The notes: generated by a model from the letters alone, not told the origin. 64,000 bases of DNA from Nitrospirota bacterium (GCA_013388455.1 JACAFF010000030.1:1-64000), one strand, 5' to 3'. Counted from the first letter of the stretch, positions 18,245 through 27,247 are shown. Numbers and translations are program-made.

Positions 18245-18589
18245 TCAATCTTCATCTGAAGCTGCCCTTAAGGATGCAACATATGGTTTGCCAATTTTGA
18301 TCCTGGTGTTTTCAGCAATTTTGATTGTAATGGTGTTTGTTCCAACTGACTCAATAACACCATAAATGCCACCAGATGTGATAATTTTATCTCCCTTTTT
18401 GAGATTATCTATCATACTCTTATGTTCCTTTGCCCTTTTCTGCTGGGGTCTTATAAGAAGAAAATAGAAAATGACAAATATGAGAATAAGCGGGATAAGG
18501 CTTGCAAAAAGTCCTCCGGTACCCCCCTGTCCACCTCCTTGGGGAGTTGGTCCCATTGCATATGCTATATCAATGAAGTTGAATGACAT
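18245..18589 (-). CDS. yajC: Preprotein translocase accessory subunit YajC
   Basis: A 114-residue protein with one membrane helix (LFASLIPLILIFVIFYFLLI) followed by RPQQKRAKEHKSMIDNLKKG and GDKIITSGGIYGVIESV, the family core. It belongs to the SecDF-YajC complex. It has a Gly-rich N-terminal stretch (TPQGGGQGGTGG). It is the first gene of the minus-strand block; the ribosome binding site is GGTGAGGAA. Confidence 0.93.
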   Translation of the reverse strand: MSFNFIDIAYAMGPTPQGGGQGGTGGLFASLIPLILIFVIFYFLLIRPQQKRAKEHKSMIDNLKKGDKIITSGGIYGVIESVGTNTITIKIAENTRIKIGKPYVASLRAASDED

Positions 18590-18796
18590 TTCCTCACCTC
18601 CAAAAAATTTTAACTGATAATATACCTTCTTTATGCTTTTTTTATCAATATGAACTCATAGCCCTAAATATGCCAGCAGAATTTAATAAAAATAAATCCT
18701 ACCTGAGTAAGGATAAAGTTTTTGGCCTGACTCATTATGTCTTAGTAAAATTGATCCCAAAGAACAGTCCAATTTAAGTTAGAATAAAGATTAATT

Positions 18797-20140
18797 ATGG
18801 CTAAAATATTCTTTTCAGGTATCGGTGGTAGCGGTATGTCTGCAATAGCCAGTTTTATGGCAGATAAAGATAATATTATCGTTGGTTCTGACCGTTCATT
18901 TGACCTTAATCCTGATAATCGTATCTACAAAATTCTAAGAGAAAAGGGAATAACTATTGTTCCGCAGGATGGCTCTGGAATCGATAGGTCTTTTGATTTT
19001 GCTGTTTTCAGTACTGCAGTGGAAGATAATCAACCAGAGGCGGTCAAAGCAAAACAACTGAATATTAAAATAAAAACCCGGCCGCAGTATCTTAATGAAA
19101 TTACGTTGGAGTACAAGACGATTGCAGTTGCAGGCACTAGCGGCAAGTCAACAACAGCAGGATTACTCGCATTTTTGATGAATCGTCTCGGAATGAATCC
19201 GAATTTCATCGGAGGAGGTAGAGTAAAACAATTCAAGACATCCGTTAGCTTAGGAAATTATCTATCCGGGAATTCAGATACTTTAGTAATAGAAGCTTGT
19301 GAATCAGATGGATCAATTGTTTATTATCACCCCTTGCATTCAATTATCTCCAACCTGAGTCTTGACCATAATTTTGTCGAAAAGACTGCGGTGATGTTCG
19401 AGACACTTGGAAGTCAAACAGAGGAGATTTTAGTTATTGGTGGTGATGACGAAAATTTGTGCAGATGCCGATTCGATAAACCTGTAAGGTTTTCGATTGA
19501 AACTGACTCAGAATATCAAGCAAAGGGGATAGAATACTATCCATTTAGCACGAACTTTAACTTACACGGTGTTCCTTTTAAAGTTTCCCTGCCAGGCAGA
19601 TACAACCTGTATAATGCTTTGGCTTGTATATCATTACTTTCAGAGATGGGAGTTTCACTAAGACAAATATCAGAAATACTTTCTGATTTTTCAGGCATCG
19701 ACCGCCGTTTTGATATTTGTTTGAATGACGAAAGACATATGGTAATAGATGATTATGCACATAATCCCCATAAGATTGCTTGCCTCATGGAGTCTCTGAA
19801 AAGGATAAATAAAGATATTTGTTATATCTTTCAGCCTCATGGATATGGACCTACACGATTGATGAAAGAGGAATACATTAAAGTGTTCAAAGAAAACCTT
19901 CGCGACAGAGACAAACTAATACTCCTTCCTATTTACTATGCAGGAGGCACATCAATAAAAGATATATCGAGTGAAGACTTATGCATAGAAATAAAGAAAG
20001 CAGGAAAATTAGTAGAGGTTATAAATGAAAGAGATTCAATATTCAGGAGATTAAGTGAATGGAATAATTATGTAGTCTTCGGAGCGCGTGATGAAACACT
20101 TGCTGATTTTGCGAGGGAAATTGCGATGAGGTTGAAATGA
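18797..20140 (+). CDS. Mur ligase family protein (MurC/Mpl-like, specificity unknown)
   Basis: A 447-residue ATP-dependent amide ligase with three domains: an N-terminal Rossmann-like part starting IFFSGIGGSGMSAIA (as in MurC), a central ATP domain with the P-loop TSGKSTT where MurC normally has THGKTTT, and a C-terminal domain with IDDYAHNPHKI and FQPHGYGPTRLM. LSLDHNFVEKT replaces the usual Asp-His motif of the metal site. MurC adds L-alanine to UDP-MurNAc and Mpl recycles a tripeptide; the closeness to MurC is clear but the changed P-loop and isolation from other mur genes leave a paralogue possible. It overlaps the helicase gene by 4 bases. Confidence 0.8.
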   Translation: MAKIFFSGIGGSGMSAIASFMADKDNIIVGSDRSFDLNPDNRIYKILREKGITIVPQDGSGIDRSFDFAVFSTAVEDNQPEAVKAKQLNIKIKTRPQYLNEITLEYKTIAVAGTSGKSTTAGLLAFLMNRLGMNPNFIGGGRVKQFKTSVSLGNYLSGNSDTLVIEACESDGSIVYYHPLHSIISNLSLDHNFVEKTAVMFETLGSQTEEILVIGGDDENLCRCRFDKPVRFSIETDSEYQAKGIEYYPFSTNFNLHGVPFKVSLPGRYNLYNALACISLLSEMGVSLRQISEILSDFSGIDRRFDICLNDERHMVIDDYAHNPHKIACLMESLKRINKDICYIFQPHGYGPTRLMKEEYIKVFKENLRDRDKLILLPIYYAGGTSIKDISSEDLCIEIKKAGKLVEVINERDSIFRRLSEWNNYVVFGARDETLADFAREIAMRLK

Positions 20141-22110
20141 AAAAATATTATCTGCACAGAGAAGTCTCAAATTTCAAGATAAATTACGAAAAAGAGCTTA
20201 ATCAGGAGCAGTTTTCTGTTGTAATGCACCCTAATAATCCCATGCTTGTACTTGCAGGTGCAGGGACAGGAAAAACAAGAACAGTTACCTATCGAGTTGC
20301 ACGTCTTATTGAAACAGGCCTCAAGCCTGAACATATTTTACTTCTTACATTTACCAATAAGGCAGCGAAGGAGATGATGCGTAGAGTTGAAAATTTAGGA
20401 AGGAATATCCATGGACTCTGGGGAGGCACATTTCATCATATAGGCAATATGATTTTAAGACGGCATTGCAGTTTAATAGGATATAAACAAGGTTTTTCAA
20501 TCCTTGATAGAGAGGATGCTAAAGACCTTTTTGATATATGCCTTTCAGAAATTGGCAAGATAAAGACTATGATTCCAAAAGGCTCTGTTCTTTGTGAAAT
20601 ATCAAGTCTTATGAGAAACAAAGAAAAAAATCTTGAAGAGATCATTCTTTTCAGATTCCCGCATTTTGCGAATGTTATTGATGAAATACATGAATTAATC
20701 GATCTTTATGAAAAAAAGAAGCATTCTCTCAATCTGATGGACTTTGATGACCTTCTAACAAATTGGAAGAGATTATTGCTTGAATACGAGAATATAAAAG
20801 AATATTATTCATCAAAATTTGTACATATACTTGTTGATGAATACCAGGATACAAATAAACTTCAGGCAGAGATTGTTGATTTACTGTCTATTACAAACAG
20901 GAATATTATGGCAGTGGGAGATGATGCACAGTCAATATATTCATTCAGAGGAGCAGACTTCGAAAATATCCTCAAGTTTTCAGAACGATACCCTGATGTC
21001 ACTATCTTCAATCTAACAATTAACTATAGATCAACACCGGAAATTCTCGATCTCGCTAATAAGAGTATCAAGCATAATGTAAGACAATTCAGTAAGGAAC
21101 TCTATTCAGTAAAAAAAGAAGGTAATCTGCCAAATCTTGTTCCTCTGAGGGATGTTTTTCAGCAGGCAGATTTTGTAGCGCAGAAGATAATTGACATGAA
21201 CGTTGAAGGAATGCCTCTGAATGAGATTGCAGTTCTCTATCGTTCACATTATCAGTCTATGGAACTCCAGATGGAGCTTCAAAGAAGGGGTATACCTTTT
21301 GAGGTGAGATCAGGACTGAAATTTTTCGAGCAGGCACATATAAAGGATATCCTTTCATTTCTCAGGGTGGTAGTTAATCCATATGATGAACTGAGCTGGA
21401 AAAGGATACTGAAGTTAATCCCCGGGATAGGAAAGATAACTGCAACAAAACTATGGAATTCAATATTTCAATCTGAAGTCCCTCTTGATAAACTCTGTGA
21501 TATGAGAGAACTTATTCCAAAAAAATCCCTGAACGGATTTTATCTCTTTATAGAGATGTTGAAAAAATTAAAGGGTGATAATAATACACATATGCCCCTC
21601 AAGCCATCTGAGGCAATCGATTATATACTCACAAACGGATATGAAGACTATTTGTACAGTCATTATCCTAATGCAGAGGAACGAATTGAAGATATTGAGC
21701 AAATGACAAGATTTGCAGTAAAATACCCCTCTCTTGAGACTTTTATAAGTGAAATGAGTCTCCAGAGTGTATCTGGAGGAGAAGTAGAGGAAGGGGATGA
21801 AGACAAGGAGTGTGTTATACTCTCTACTGTGCACCAGGCAAAGGGTCTTGAATGGGATACTGTTTTTTTGATTGGACTGAACGATGGAAAGTTCCCGTCA
21901 GTAAAATCTCTGAAAACAGAATTTGAAGAAGAAAGAAGACTTTTTTATGTTGCGGTTACCAGGGCAAAAAAGGCTCTATATCTTTGTTATCCATTATCTT
22001 CTGAAGAATGTCATGGGCTTGGATTTTTGAGACCTTCACGATTTATTAAAGAATTGCCCGTGGATGTCTATGAAGAACTGATTGTTGAAGACACAAATGA
22101 GATATATTGA
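20137..22110 (+). CDS. UvrD/Rep/PcrA-type 3'-5' DNA helicase
   Basis: A 657-residue superfamily 1A helicase. Motifs in order: Q-motif region LNQEQFSVV, Walker A AGAGTGKTRT (about 40-49), LLTFTNKAAKEM, Walker B LVDEYQDTN, GDDAQSIYSFRGAD, NYRSTPEIL, and the C-terminal VILSTVHQAKGLEWDTVFLIG and ERRLFYVAVTRAKKALYL. It is a little shorter than PcrA and lacks its C-terminal extension. Probably repair or replication restart. It is translationally coupled to the Mur-ligase-like gene upstream. Confidence 0.93.
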   Translation: MKKYYLHREVSNFKINYEKELNQEQFSVVMHPNNPMLVLAGAGTGKTRTVTYRVARLIETGLKPEHILLLTFTNKAAKEMMRRVENLGRNIHGLWGGTFHHIGNMILRRHCSLIGYKQGFSILDREDAKDLFDICLSEIGKIKTMIPKGSVLCEISSLMRNKEKNLEEIILFRFPHFANVIDEIHELIDLYEKKKHSLNLMDFDDLLTNWKRLLLEYENIKEYYSSKFVHILVDEYQDTNKLQAEIVDLLSITNRNIMAVGDDAQSIYSFRGADFENILKFSERYPDVTIFNLTINYRSTPEILDLANKSIKHNVRQFSKELYSVKKEGNLPNLVPLRDVFQQADFVAQKIIDMNVEGMPLNEIAVLYRSHYQSMELQMELQRRGIPFEVRSGLKFFEQAHIKDILSFLRVVVNPYDELSWKRILKLIPGIGKITATKLWNSIFQSEVPLDKLCDMRELIPKKSLNGFYLFIEMLKKLKGDNNTHMPLKPSEAIDYILTNGYEDYLYSHYPNAEERIEDIEQMTRFAVKYPSLETFISEMSLQSVSGGEVEEGDEDKECVILSTVHQAKGLEWDTVFLIGLNDGKFPSVKSLKTEFEEERRLFYVAVTRAKKALYLCYPLSSEECHGLGFLRPSRFIKELPVDVYEELIVEDTNEIY

Positions 22111-23086
22111 TGCTATTAAGGGTGGTTTCGGAATAATAAACAGGAACTGGCAACTTGTACTGATGCATGTTGTTATGGTTATCCTGAGTAGCATCGGTTT
22201 CATTATAATTGTGGGGATACCTCTCGCTATTGCTTTTATTGTATTCGGTATAGATTTTACGGAATTTGCTTCCCTTGAAGATATTCTCAGGGCATTGAAA
22301 TATCCTTCTGAAATTATTTCAAAATACTTCAGTTTATTCCTCATAGTTGTAATAAGTTTCTTTTTATATCTGCTTACTGTCGCAATACTTGGAATCTTTA
22401 TCTTTGCTGGATCAATTGGGATAATCTGCCTCTCTCTAACAGATCCTACCATGAAGTTCAGTATGAAATTGTTTTTTGAAAAGGCAAAAGGCATTTTTTT
22501 AAGATTACTCGGATTTACAACTTTGATCGGCATAATATTTATAATTACAGCTTTTTCACTCGGTATCTTAGGTGGTGGGATAGCATCACTTGTATCTTTT
22601 GCCCAGAGTCAGGATTCAACTCTTGCACTTTTTCTTGGTACATTTTTTTCTCTGATTTTAATAGTTATAGTGATCATTATTATTCTTGGAATTCTCTCAA
22701 TAACACTTTATGGAATTGCTTCACTTGGTTTTAATGAGACCGGTCCATTTGCTTCTGTCAAAGAGGCTTTTCACTATTTAATCGAAAATCCGAGTGCATT
22801 CTGGCTCTATACAATACTTTTTATAGGATATTTTATTGCCAGCTTTTTACTTATACTTCTCAGTTACCCTTTTACAATTCTACCGGTCATCGGGGCCATC
22901 CTTTCCTTTCCGTATCAACTTATATCTTATGCTTTCGAAACATATCTGGGGCTTACAATAATTGCAACAATTTTGATTTATTACTATGAAACCAGGATTC
23001 AGATAAAGTCATCTCGTGGGATAACTGAAACTCAAGAAGGTGCTGATAACTTTGCCAGTCGTTCTGATTTTGTCCATAGGTCATAA
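22097..23086 (+). CDS. Multi-pass membrane protein of unknown function
   Basis: About 329 residues with roughly six to seven hydrophobic helices (for example LVLMHVVMVILSSIGFIIIV, LFLIVVISFFLYLLTVAILG, LGFTTLIGIIFIITAFSLGI). It starts MRYIDAIKGGFGIINRNW at the ATG 22097, inside the end of the helicase gene; an upstream TTG at 22082 is possible. The amphipathic start followed by repeated two-helix units resembles DUF4013/glycerophosphodiesterase-type membrane domains that have no known reaction. The soluble tail ends at 23086 and overlaps the convergent PAP2 gene by 55 bases, an unusually long tail-to-tail overlap. Confidence 0.75.
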   Translation: MRYIDAIKGGFGIINRNWQLVLMHVVMVILSSIGFIIIVGIPLAIAFIVFGIDFTEFASLEDILRALKYPSEIISKYFSLFLIVVISFFLYLLTVAILGIFIFAGSIGIICLSLTDPTMKFSMKLFFEKAKGIFLRLLGFTTLIGIIFIITAFSLGILGGGIASLVSFAQSQDSTLALFLGTFFSLILIVIVIIIILGILSITLYGIASLGFNETGPFASVKEAFHYLIENPSAFWLYTILFIGYFIASFLLILLSYPFTILPVIGAILSFPYQLISYAFETYLGLTIIATILIYYYETRIQIKSSRGITETQEGADNFASRSDFVHRS

Positions 23087-23937
23087 AGAAACTCACCTGG
23101 CATTATAGTAATTACAGTCAGGCCAATGCCAGCAAATATATCCACTACATAATGATACCTACAATATACGGTAGAAAATATAAGTAAAGAGACAAAAGGG
23201 ATTAACAACCAGAATAATCTTCTTGAAAACTTAAAGGCGAGGTATGCAACTAAGAGGGCTATACCTGTATGCCCACTTGGAAAAGCATCTCTTTTTATTC
23301 CCTCGAGACGGTTTAATAGATTCTGGATTGGTTCTGCAACAATGAACCCCTCAAGTTCATAGTTCTGAAGATGGTCTATCGTGAATCTAGGGCCGAGTGC
23401 AGGGAAAAGAATGTAACCAAGATATGAGAGATAAAAACATAAGAGAATCAAAAACAACGATTTTTCAAATGCTTCTTTTTGTTTATTCTTCAGGAGAACT
23501 ATCCCCAGGCTTATCGGCATAAAATAATAAGTTGAATATGCTATCTGGAGAATGTCTGTCAGAACAGGATGCATAATATTTTCGAGTATAACAGTTGGGT
23601 GTGCATTGAATATAAGATAATCAAGATAAATCAGAAATGGATCAATATCATCAGGATTTACATAATGTACGACCCATTCAAGACTGTCAAAGATTGAAAG
23701 GACACAGACGACAGGAAAAATTATGTTATAAAAGAGTTGCGGAAATTTCCATTTGTCTTTTATCTTAATGAGAAAAATCTGGGCAAAGATAAGAGATGAA
23801 TAGAGGCTGATCAGAAATGGTGCTCTTGGTAAATTTTTATAGTAAATTAGACACAGGATGATAAGGAATAACAGGAATATGATTGTTAGAACATCTGCAG
23901 GACGATTTTTTATAAATATATCCGTTAGTCTCCTCAT
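23032..23937 (-). CDS. PAP2-family membrane phosphatase
   Basis: A 301-residue membrane protein with six or more helices. The acid-phosphatase signature is split in the usual way: KRDAFPSGHTGIALL (P-S-G-H motif) and YCRYHYVVDIFAGI (the late R-x(3)-H-x(3)-D motif). An N-terminal K-x(6)-RP-like motif is not obvious. Family members dephosphorylate lipid phosphates such as undecaprenyl pyrophosphate, phosphatidate or inositol lipids, with the active site on the outer face. It overlaps the NYN gene by one base upstream and the convergent membrane protein gene at its 3' end. Confidence 0.88.
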   Translation of the reverse strand: MRRLTDIFIKNRPADVLTIIFLLFLIILCLIYYKNLPRAPFLISLYSSLIFAQIFLIKIKDKWKFPQLFYNIIFPVVCVLSIFDSLEWVVHYVNPDDIDPFLIYLDYLIFNAHPTVILENIMHPVLTDILQIAYSTYYFMPISLGIVLLKNKQKEAFEKSLFLILLCFYLSYLGYILFPALGPRFTIDHLQNYELEGFIVAEPIQNLLNRLEGIKRDAFPSGHTGIALLVAYLAFKFSRRLFWLLIPFVSLLIFSTVYCRYHYVVDIFAGIGLTVITIMPGEFLYDLWTKSERLAKLSAPS

Positions 23938-24425
23938 TAAAGCTTGCTTAGTGCCTTGCTGATAGCCCTATCTTTTTTCGAAAGTCTTTTTGGATTACCC
24001 TTCCTTGAAATTTCAGGCCAATCTTCTTTATCTTCATCTTCTTCGGGATTAGAAAAAGATTTTCTTTGAAGAATATTCAGAAAATCTTCTGCACGCAGAG
24101 GAATAGAACCTGATGACCATGCATGATGCGCGATATCCCTGTCTGATGTTATGACGATCCACTGCCGTCTTTCTGAAGAAATAATTCTTTTTATAACAGA
24201 ATCAGCAGTGTCTCCAATCCTTGAATAGATAACCTTTATACCACCAATAATGGATTTCATTTCCTGTCCTTGTCCTGTCTTCCATCCATCAAAAACAATT
24301 GTAATATCATGCCCTTTTCTCTTCTTGTATTCTATGAGGGAATCTATGAATATTTCCCGCTGTTTTTTTAGGTCTTTATGGAAAATTCCAATTACATTGT
24401 AACCATCTATGATTATATGCGAAAT
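23937..24425 (-). CDS. NYN-domain (YacP-like) RNA nuclease, ATT start codon
   Basis: A PIN-like NYN domain protein of 162 residues. Acidic active-site motifs are spread over the whole frame: SHIIIDGYNVIG at the very start, ITIVFDGWKTG, and VITSDRDIAHHAW. The first ATG in this frame is at 24260 and would delete the first two of these motifs, so it cannot be the true start. The frame from 24425 begins with ATT placed seven bases after a perfect GGAGG; no ATG, GTG or TTG occurs in frame between the stop of TraB and this point. YacP-type proteins are ribosome-linked endoribonucleases in Bacillus. Basic tail (RKGNPKRLSKKDR). Follows the TraB gene by 17 bases. Confidence 0.85.
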   Translation of the reverse strand: MSHIIIDGYNVIGIFHKDLKKQREIFIDSLIEYKKRKGHDITIVFDGWKTGQGQEMKSIIGGIKVIYSRIGDTADSVIKRIISSERRQWIVITSDRDIAHHAWSSGSIPLRAEDFLNILQRKSFSNPEEDEDKEDWPEISRKGNPKRLSKKDRAISKALSKL

Positions 24426-24442
24426 GGTATAACCTCCACGAT

Positions 24443-25369
24443 TTATAACTGCAGTAAAGGGTATCCTTTTTCTCTGAGCATCTCGATAATTCCTTTTTTA
24501 CCTATGAGATGCCCGGCACCAACTACAACAAAATGAATTTCATTGGTTCTTAAAAATTCTTCTATTTTAGATGTGATGTTGCGGTTTCTTTCATAGATTA
24601 GTTTTTCATATATAGAAGACATTTTTCTGTCTTGCCACAGGGCTTTTGTAATAATAGTCTCTGTTGTTTTTATATCACCATTTGTCCATGCACTTAACAG
24701 CCTATCAGCATCCCTTTCAAGGAAATCTATATCTTTTAATGTATACAACAAGAATGTTTCCTGTTCCTGATCAGTAAAGTTAGACAGAAGATTTATTTGA
24801 TATTCTATACTTTCCAGTTCTTTTATCTTTTTATTGCCTTTAGCTTTTGAGAGAAAATGGATGTCGATACCTAAAGTTGGGTCGAAACCCAGTTGTATAA
24901 GTTTCAGGGAAGTTAATGTCAATGCCAGAAACCATGGTTTCTGTTTATTAACCAATAAGAGAGGAATACCCGAGAGTTCTAACTCCTTTCTGATGAGCTC
25001 ATAAGTCTCTTTTGATACATGATTTTCAAGTGTTTCATTCCCAGGATAGATAGCAGTTTCAATGACCTTTTGAAAGTCAATCTTAGTTAAATCATTAATA
25101 TTTGCCTCTACAGCTAATACATCAGATGATTCAAAGGCACGTTCAATTTTTTTGTTTAGAGGGTATGCCTCTTTTTTCATAAAGTGAATGGAACCGAGTA
25201 TGTAGACAGTATTTGTTTTTGATTGAACTTTCCATAAAAAGGTTTTCTGATTATCTGCAAAGGATTCTTTAATAATGACCGCTGTTGAGAAAAAAAGCAG
25301 GATGAAAAATATTGTAATATTTTTTTTAAGATATCTACTAATTATTCCTTTATGAATATTTACAGACAA
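24443..25369 (-). CDS. TraB/GumN family (Tiki-like) protein
   Basis: A 308-residue protein with an N-terminal membrane anchor or signal (ITIFFILLFFSTAVIIKESFA) and then the TraB/GumN fold: FLWKVQSKTNTVYILGSIHF, EANINDL near residue 100, and VVVGAGHLIGKKG at the end. The two G-x-x-H motifs (GSIH, GAGH) and the early Glu are the metal-site residues of the Tiki/TraB clan, some of which are metalloproteases. The mature part is probably outside the cytoplasmic membrane. It starts 49 bases after the peptidase-GNAT gene and could be co-transcribed with the RiPP-like operon, but a link in function is not shown. Confidence 0.85.
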   Translation of the reverse strand: MSVNIHKGIISRYLKKNITIFFILLFFSTAVIIKESFADNQKTFLWKVQSKTNTVYILGSIHFMKKEAYPLNKKIERAFESSDVLAVEANINDLTKIDFQKVIETAIYPGNETLENHVSKETYELIRKELELSGIPLLLVNKQKPWFLALTLTSLKLIQLGFDPTLGIDIHFLSKAKGNKKIKELESIEYQINLLSNFTDQEQETFLLYTLKDIDFLERDADRLLSAWTNGDIKTTETIITKALWQDRKMSSIYEKLIYERNRNITSKIEEFLRTNEIHFVVVGAGHLIGKKGIIEMLREKGYPLLQL

Positions 25370-25418
25370 TTCTATTTCTCTTTTATATCAAACAATATTA
25401 ACTTAATAAAATACATCT

Positions 25419-26417
25419 CTAATCTTCTATAAAACTTCTTGACATTATAATTCGGTGGCTATGTCCATGATGAGCTTCTTTTTCTAATTGTTCATCTAAT
25501 GCAGGAATCGAAATCTTTTTGAATCCCATTTTTTTATATAGGTTTATCGCAATATGATTTGTTTTAAAAACAAGAAGATTTACTTTATTTGCATTTACTT
25601 CAAACGCTTTATTGATAGCCATATGGAGAAGATTCTTTCCGATCCCTGCACCTCGATAGGGTATTCTTACCTCCATTCCAAAAAGCCACCAATCAGGATA
25701 AAGCAGGTTACCTTCATCAAACTTTAAAAGAGCTACAGAACCTACTTTTTTCTGTCCAATATATGCACAAATCTCGTAGTTGTAAATCATACTACTTTTA
25801 GATGCCATTTCAGATAAGCTGAAAGATTCTTTTAGCTTATTATCTAACAAAGCCAGGTCATCCACGATAACAAGATAATTAACTTTTTTACCTATCAATA
25901 TTTGTGCAAGTTTACGGTATAAACTAAAACTCTGAAAGAAACGAAAAATAAGAGATAAAAATTTTTTGAAAGTAAATACAAAATAAAGGCAGGAAGAACC
26001 TATTGGATATGTAATAAGCCATATGTGGGCTAAAAATTTGGAACCCCCTTTTTGTAAGTCTACAACATTCGAAGTCCGCCGTTGTTTGATAGCTTTTCCT
26101 ATGACCTGAGTGGTTGCGATATATTCTGGTGATCCAATTAGAGCATCTCCCCGTACTTTTAAGATTTCTGTATTACCGACTTTGGTTTTCCCGATAACAC
26201 GATGAACAACAACCCCATCATCGAGAGATTTGTAGAGGATAATGTCTCCTGATTTGAGTTCATTAGTACTGACAGGACCAACGGTAAGAATATCTCCATC
26301 ATGAATGAATGGATACATGCTCCAGCCATGGGCTTTAAAACTGAAAGAGCCACCCCGTCCTATAATTTCCTCAGTTAATACTCCCAGCTCATCTCTGTCA
26401 AGCCCTATTTCACGCAT
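25419..26417 (-). CDS. Signal-peptidase-like (S24/S26) domain fused to a GNAT acetyltransferase
   Basis: A 332-residue two-domain protein. Residues about 15-100 carry a serine peptidase core: FKAHGWSMYPFIHDGDIL with the nucleophile in the S-M-x-P motif, SGDIILYKS, and GVVVHRVIG, where His replaces the usual Lys as in SipW/ER-type signal peptidases. A hydrophobic stretch (about 130-160) may anchor it. Residues about 180-325 form a GNAT domain with the acetyl-CoA loop RGAGIGKNLL and INLYKKMGFKKI. The fusion sits last in a RiPP-like operon and overlaps the kinase-like gene by 13 bases. Leader removal followed by N-acetylation of the product is an attractive but untested role. Confidence 0.85.
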   Translation of the reverse strand: MREIGLDRDELGVLTEEIIGRGGSFSFKAHGWSMYPFIHDGDILTVGPVSTNELKSGDIILYKSLDDGVVVHRVIGKTKVGNTEILKVRGDALIGSPEYIATTQVIGKAIKQRRTSNVVDLQKGGSKFLAHIWLITYPIGSSCLYFVFTFKKFLSLIFRFFQSFSLYRKLAQILIGKKVNYLVIVDDLALLDNKLKESFSLSEMASKSSMIYNYEICAYIGQKKVGSVALLKFDEGNLLYPDWWLFGMEVRIPYRGAGIGKNLLHMAINKAFEVNANKVNLLVFKTNHIAINLYKKMGFKKISIPALDEQLEKEAHHGHSHRIIMSRSFIED

Positions 26418-27247
26418 CTTATGAAATCAATAATGCTTTTGTCTGGTATAAAACCTAATTCATAGCATCGTATAGTTTCAACAAGTTTAGCACAGAAATC
26501 AAGTGTAAATTGCATTCCATCAGATTCCCAATATGGAAGAAAACAGTGGGTTAAAAGCCTCAATGTAGCTGAAGAACCTTCCATCGGTGAAATATTATTT
26601 ATCTCTGCGTGATGTAAAAAAAAGATTTTATTTAGTGGCACACCATGAGGCGAAATTCCTTCATATTCTCCATGCCAGGGTGTCCCATATACCCATATAC
26701 GGCCTTCATTTTGCCGTAAAACAATGCGTTCGTCATTCAAAACAACCGCTTTATCTTCCCACAAACGTGCCATTGTAGTCTTTCCATTTGTTGAACTTCC
26801 AGGAAAAAGATATCCATTCCCATTATCATCAATACCACAGGCATGGACAAGAACTCCATAGCCCTGAGACAAAAGAGAAATCATTAATAAATGAAAGATG
26901 GGGAAAGCAAGTGGATGTGGTAAGATATCAGGAGATTCCCTCAGAACATAGACATCGCCATTTCGATAGTTAGGTTCAAAAACAGCTAAACAATATTGAC
27001 GATTATTATTAAAAGGTTCTTTTAATACAAAAACTTTTTTTATATCGCTCTTATAAACATCCCAAAATGTACCTGAATCAAAAACTTTGTTTTCAAGCTT
27101 AAGGTTTAAAAATTTATTTGAATAGTGTCCATATACTGTTATGTCTGGTTTATCATCAGATACAAATGGCTCATCAAATGCTTTAATTTTAAATCTATCT
27201 GAAGTTACAACTCCAAAAACAAAATCTGCAACTTTTAATCTATACAT
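26405..27247 (-). CDS. HPr-kinase-like protein of a RiPP-type operon
   Basis: A 280-residue protein whose second half has the HPr kinase/phosphorylase core: GVLVHACGI, the P-loop PGSSTNGKTTMARLW (about residues 150-165), VVLNDERIVLR, and a GTPWHGE segment. The first 130 residues are divergent. True HprK partners with the PTS, of which nothing is seen here. HprK-related proteins are known from lasso-peptide and other peptide-modification clusters, where PadeK-type members phosphorylate a C-terminal Ser of the precursor. Here the adjacent 60-residue precursor also ends in Ser. It could equally be a catalytically modified scaffold. The ATG has only a weak ribosome binding site. Confidence 0.8.
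   Translation of the reverse strand: MYRLKVADFVFGVVTSDRFKIKAFDEPFVSDDKPDITVYGHYSNKFLNLKLENKVFDSGTFWDVYKSDIKKVFVLKEPFNNNRQYCLAVFEPNYRNGDVYVLRESPDILPHPLAFPIFHLLMISLLSQGYGVLVHACGIDDNGNGYLFPGSSTNGKTTMARLWEDKAVVLNDERIVLRQNEGRIWVYGTPWHGEYEGISPHGVPLNKIFFLHHAEINNISPMEGSSATLRLLTHCFLPYWESDGMQFTLDFCAKLVETIRCYELGFIPDKSIIDFIRCVK

Noticed and set aside
22036-22533. 165-codon minus-strand frame
   Set aside because: Antisense to the helicase end and membrane protein start; no ribosome binding site or motif.
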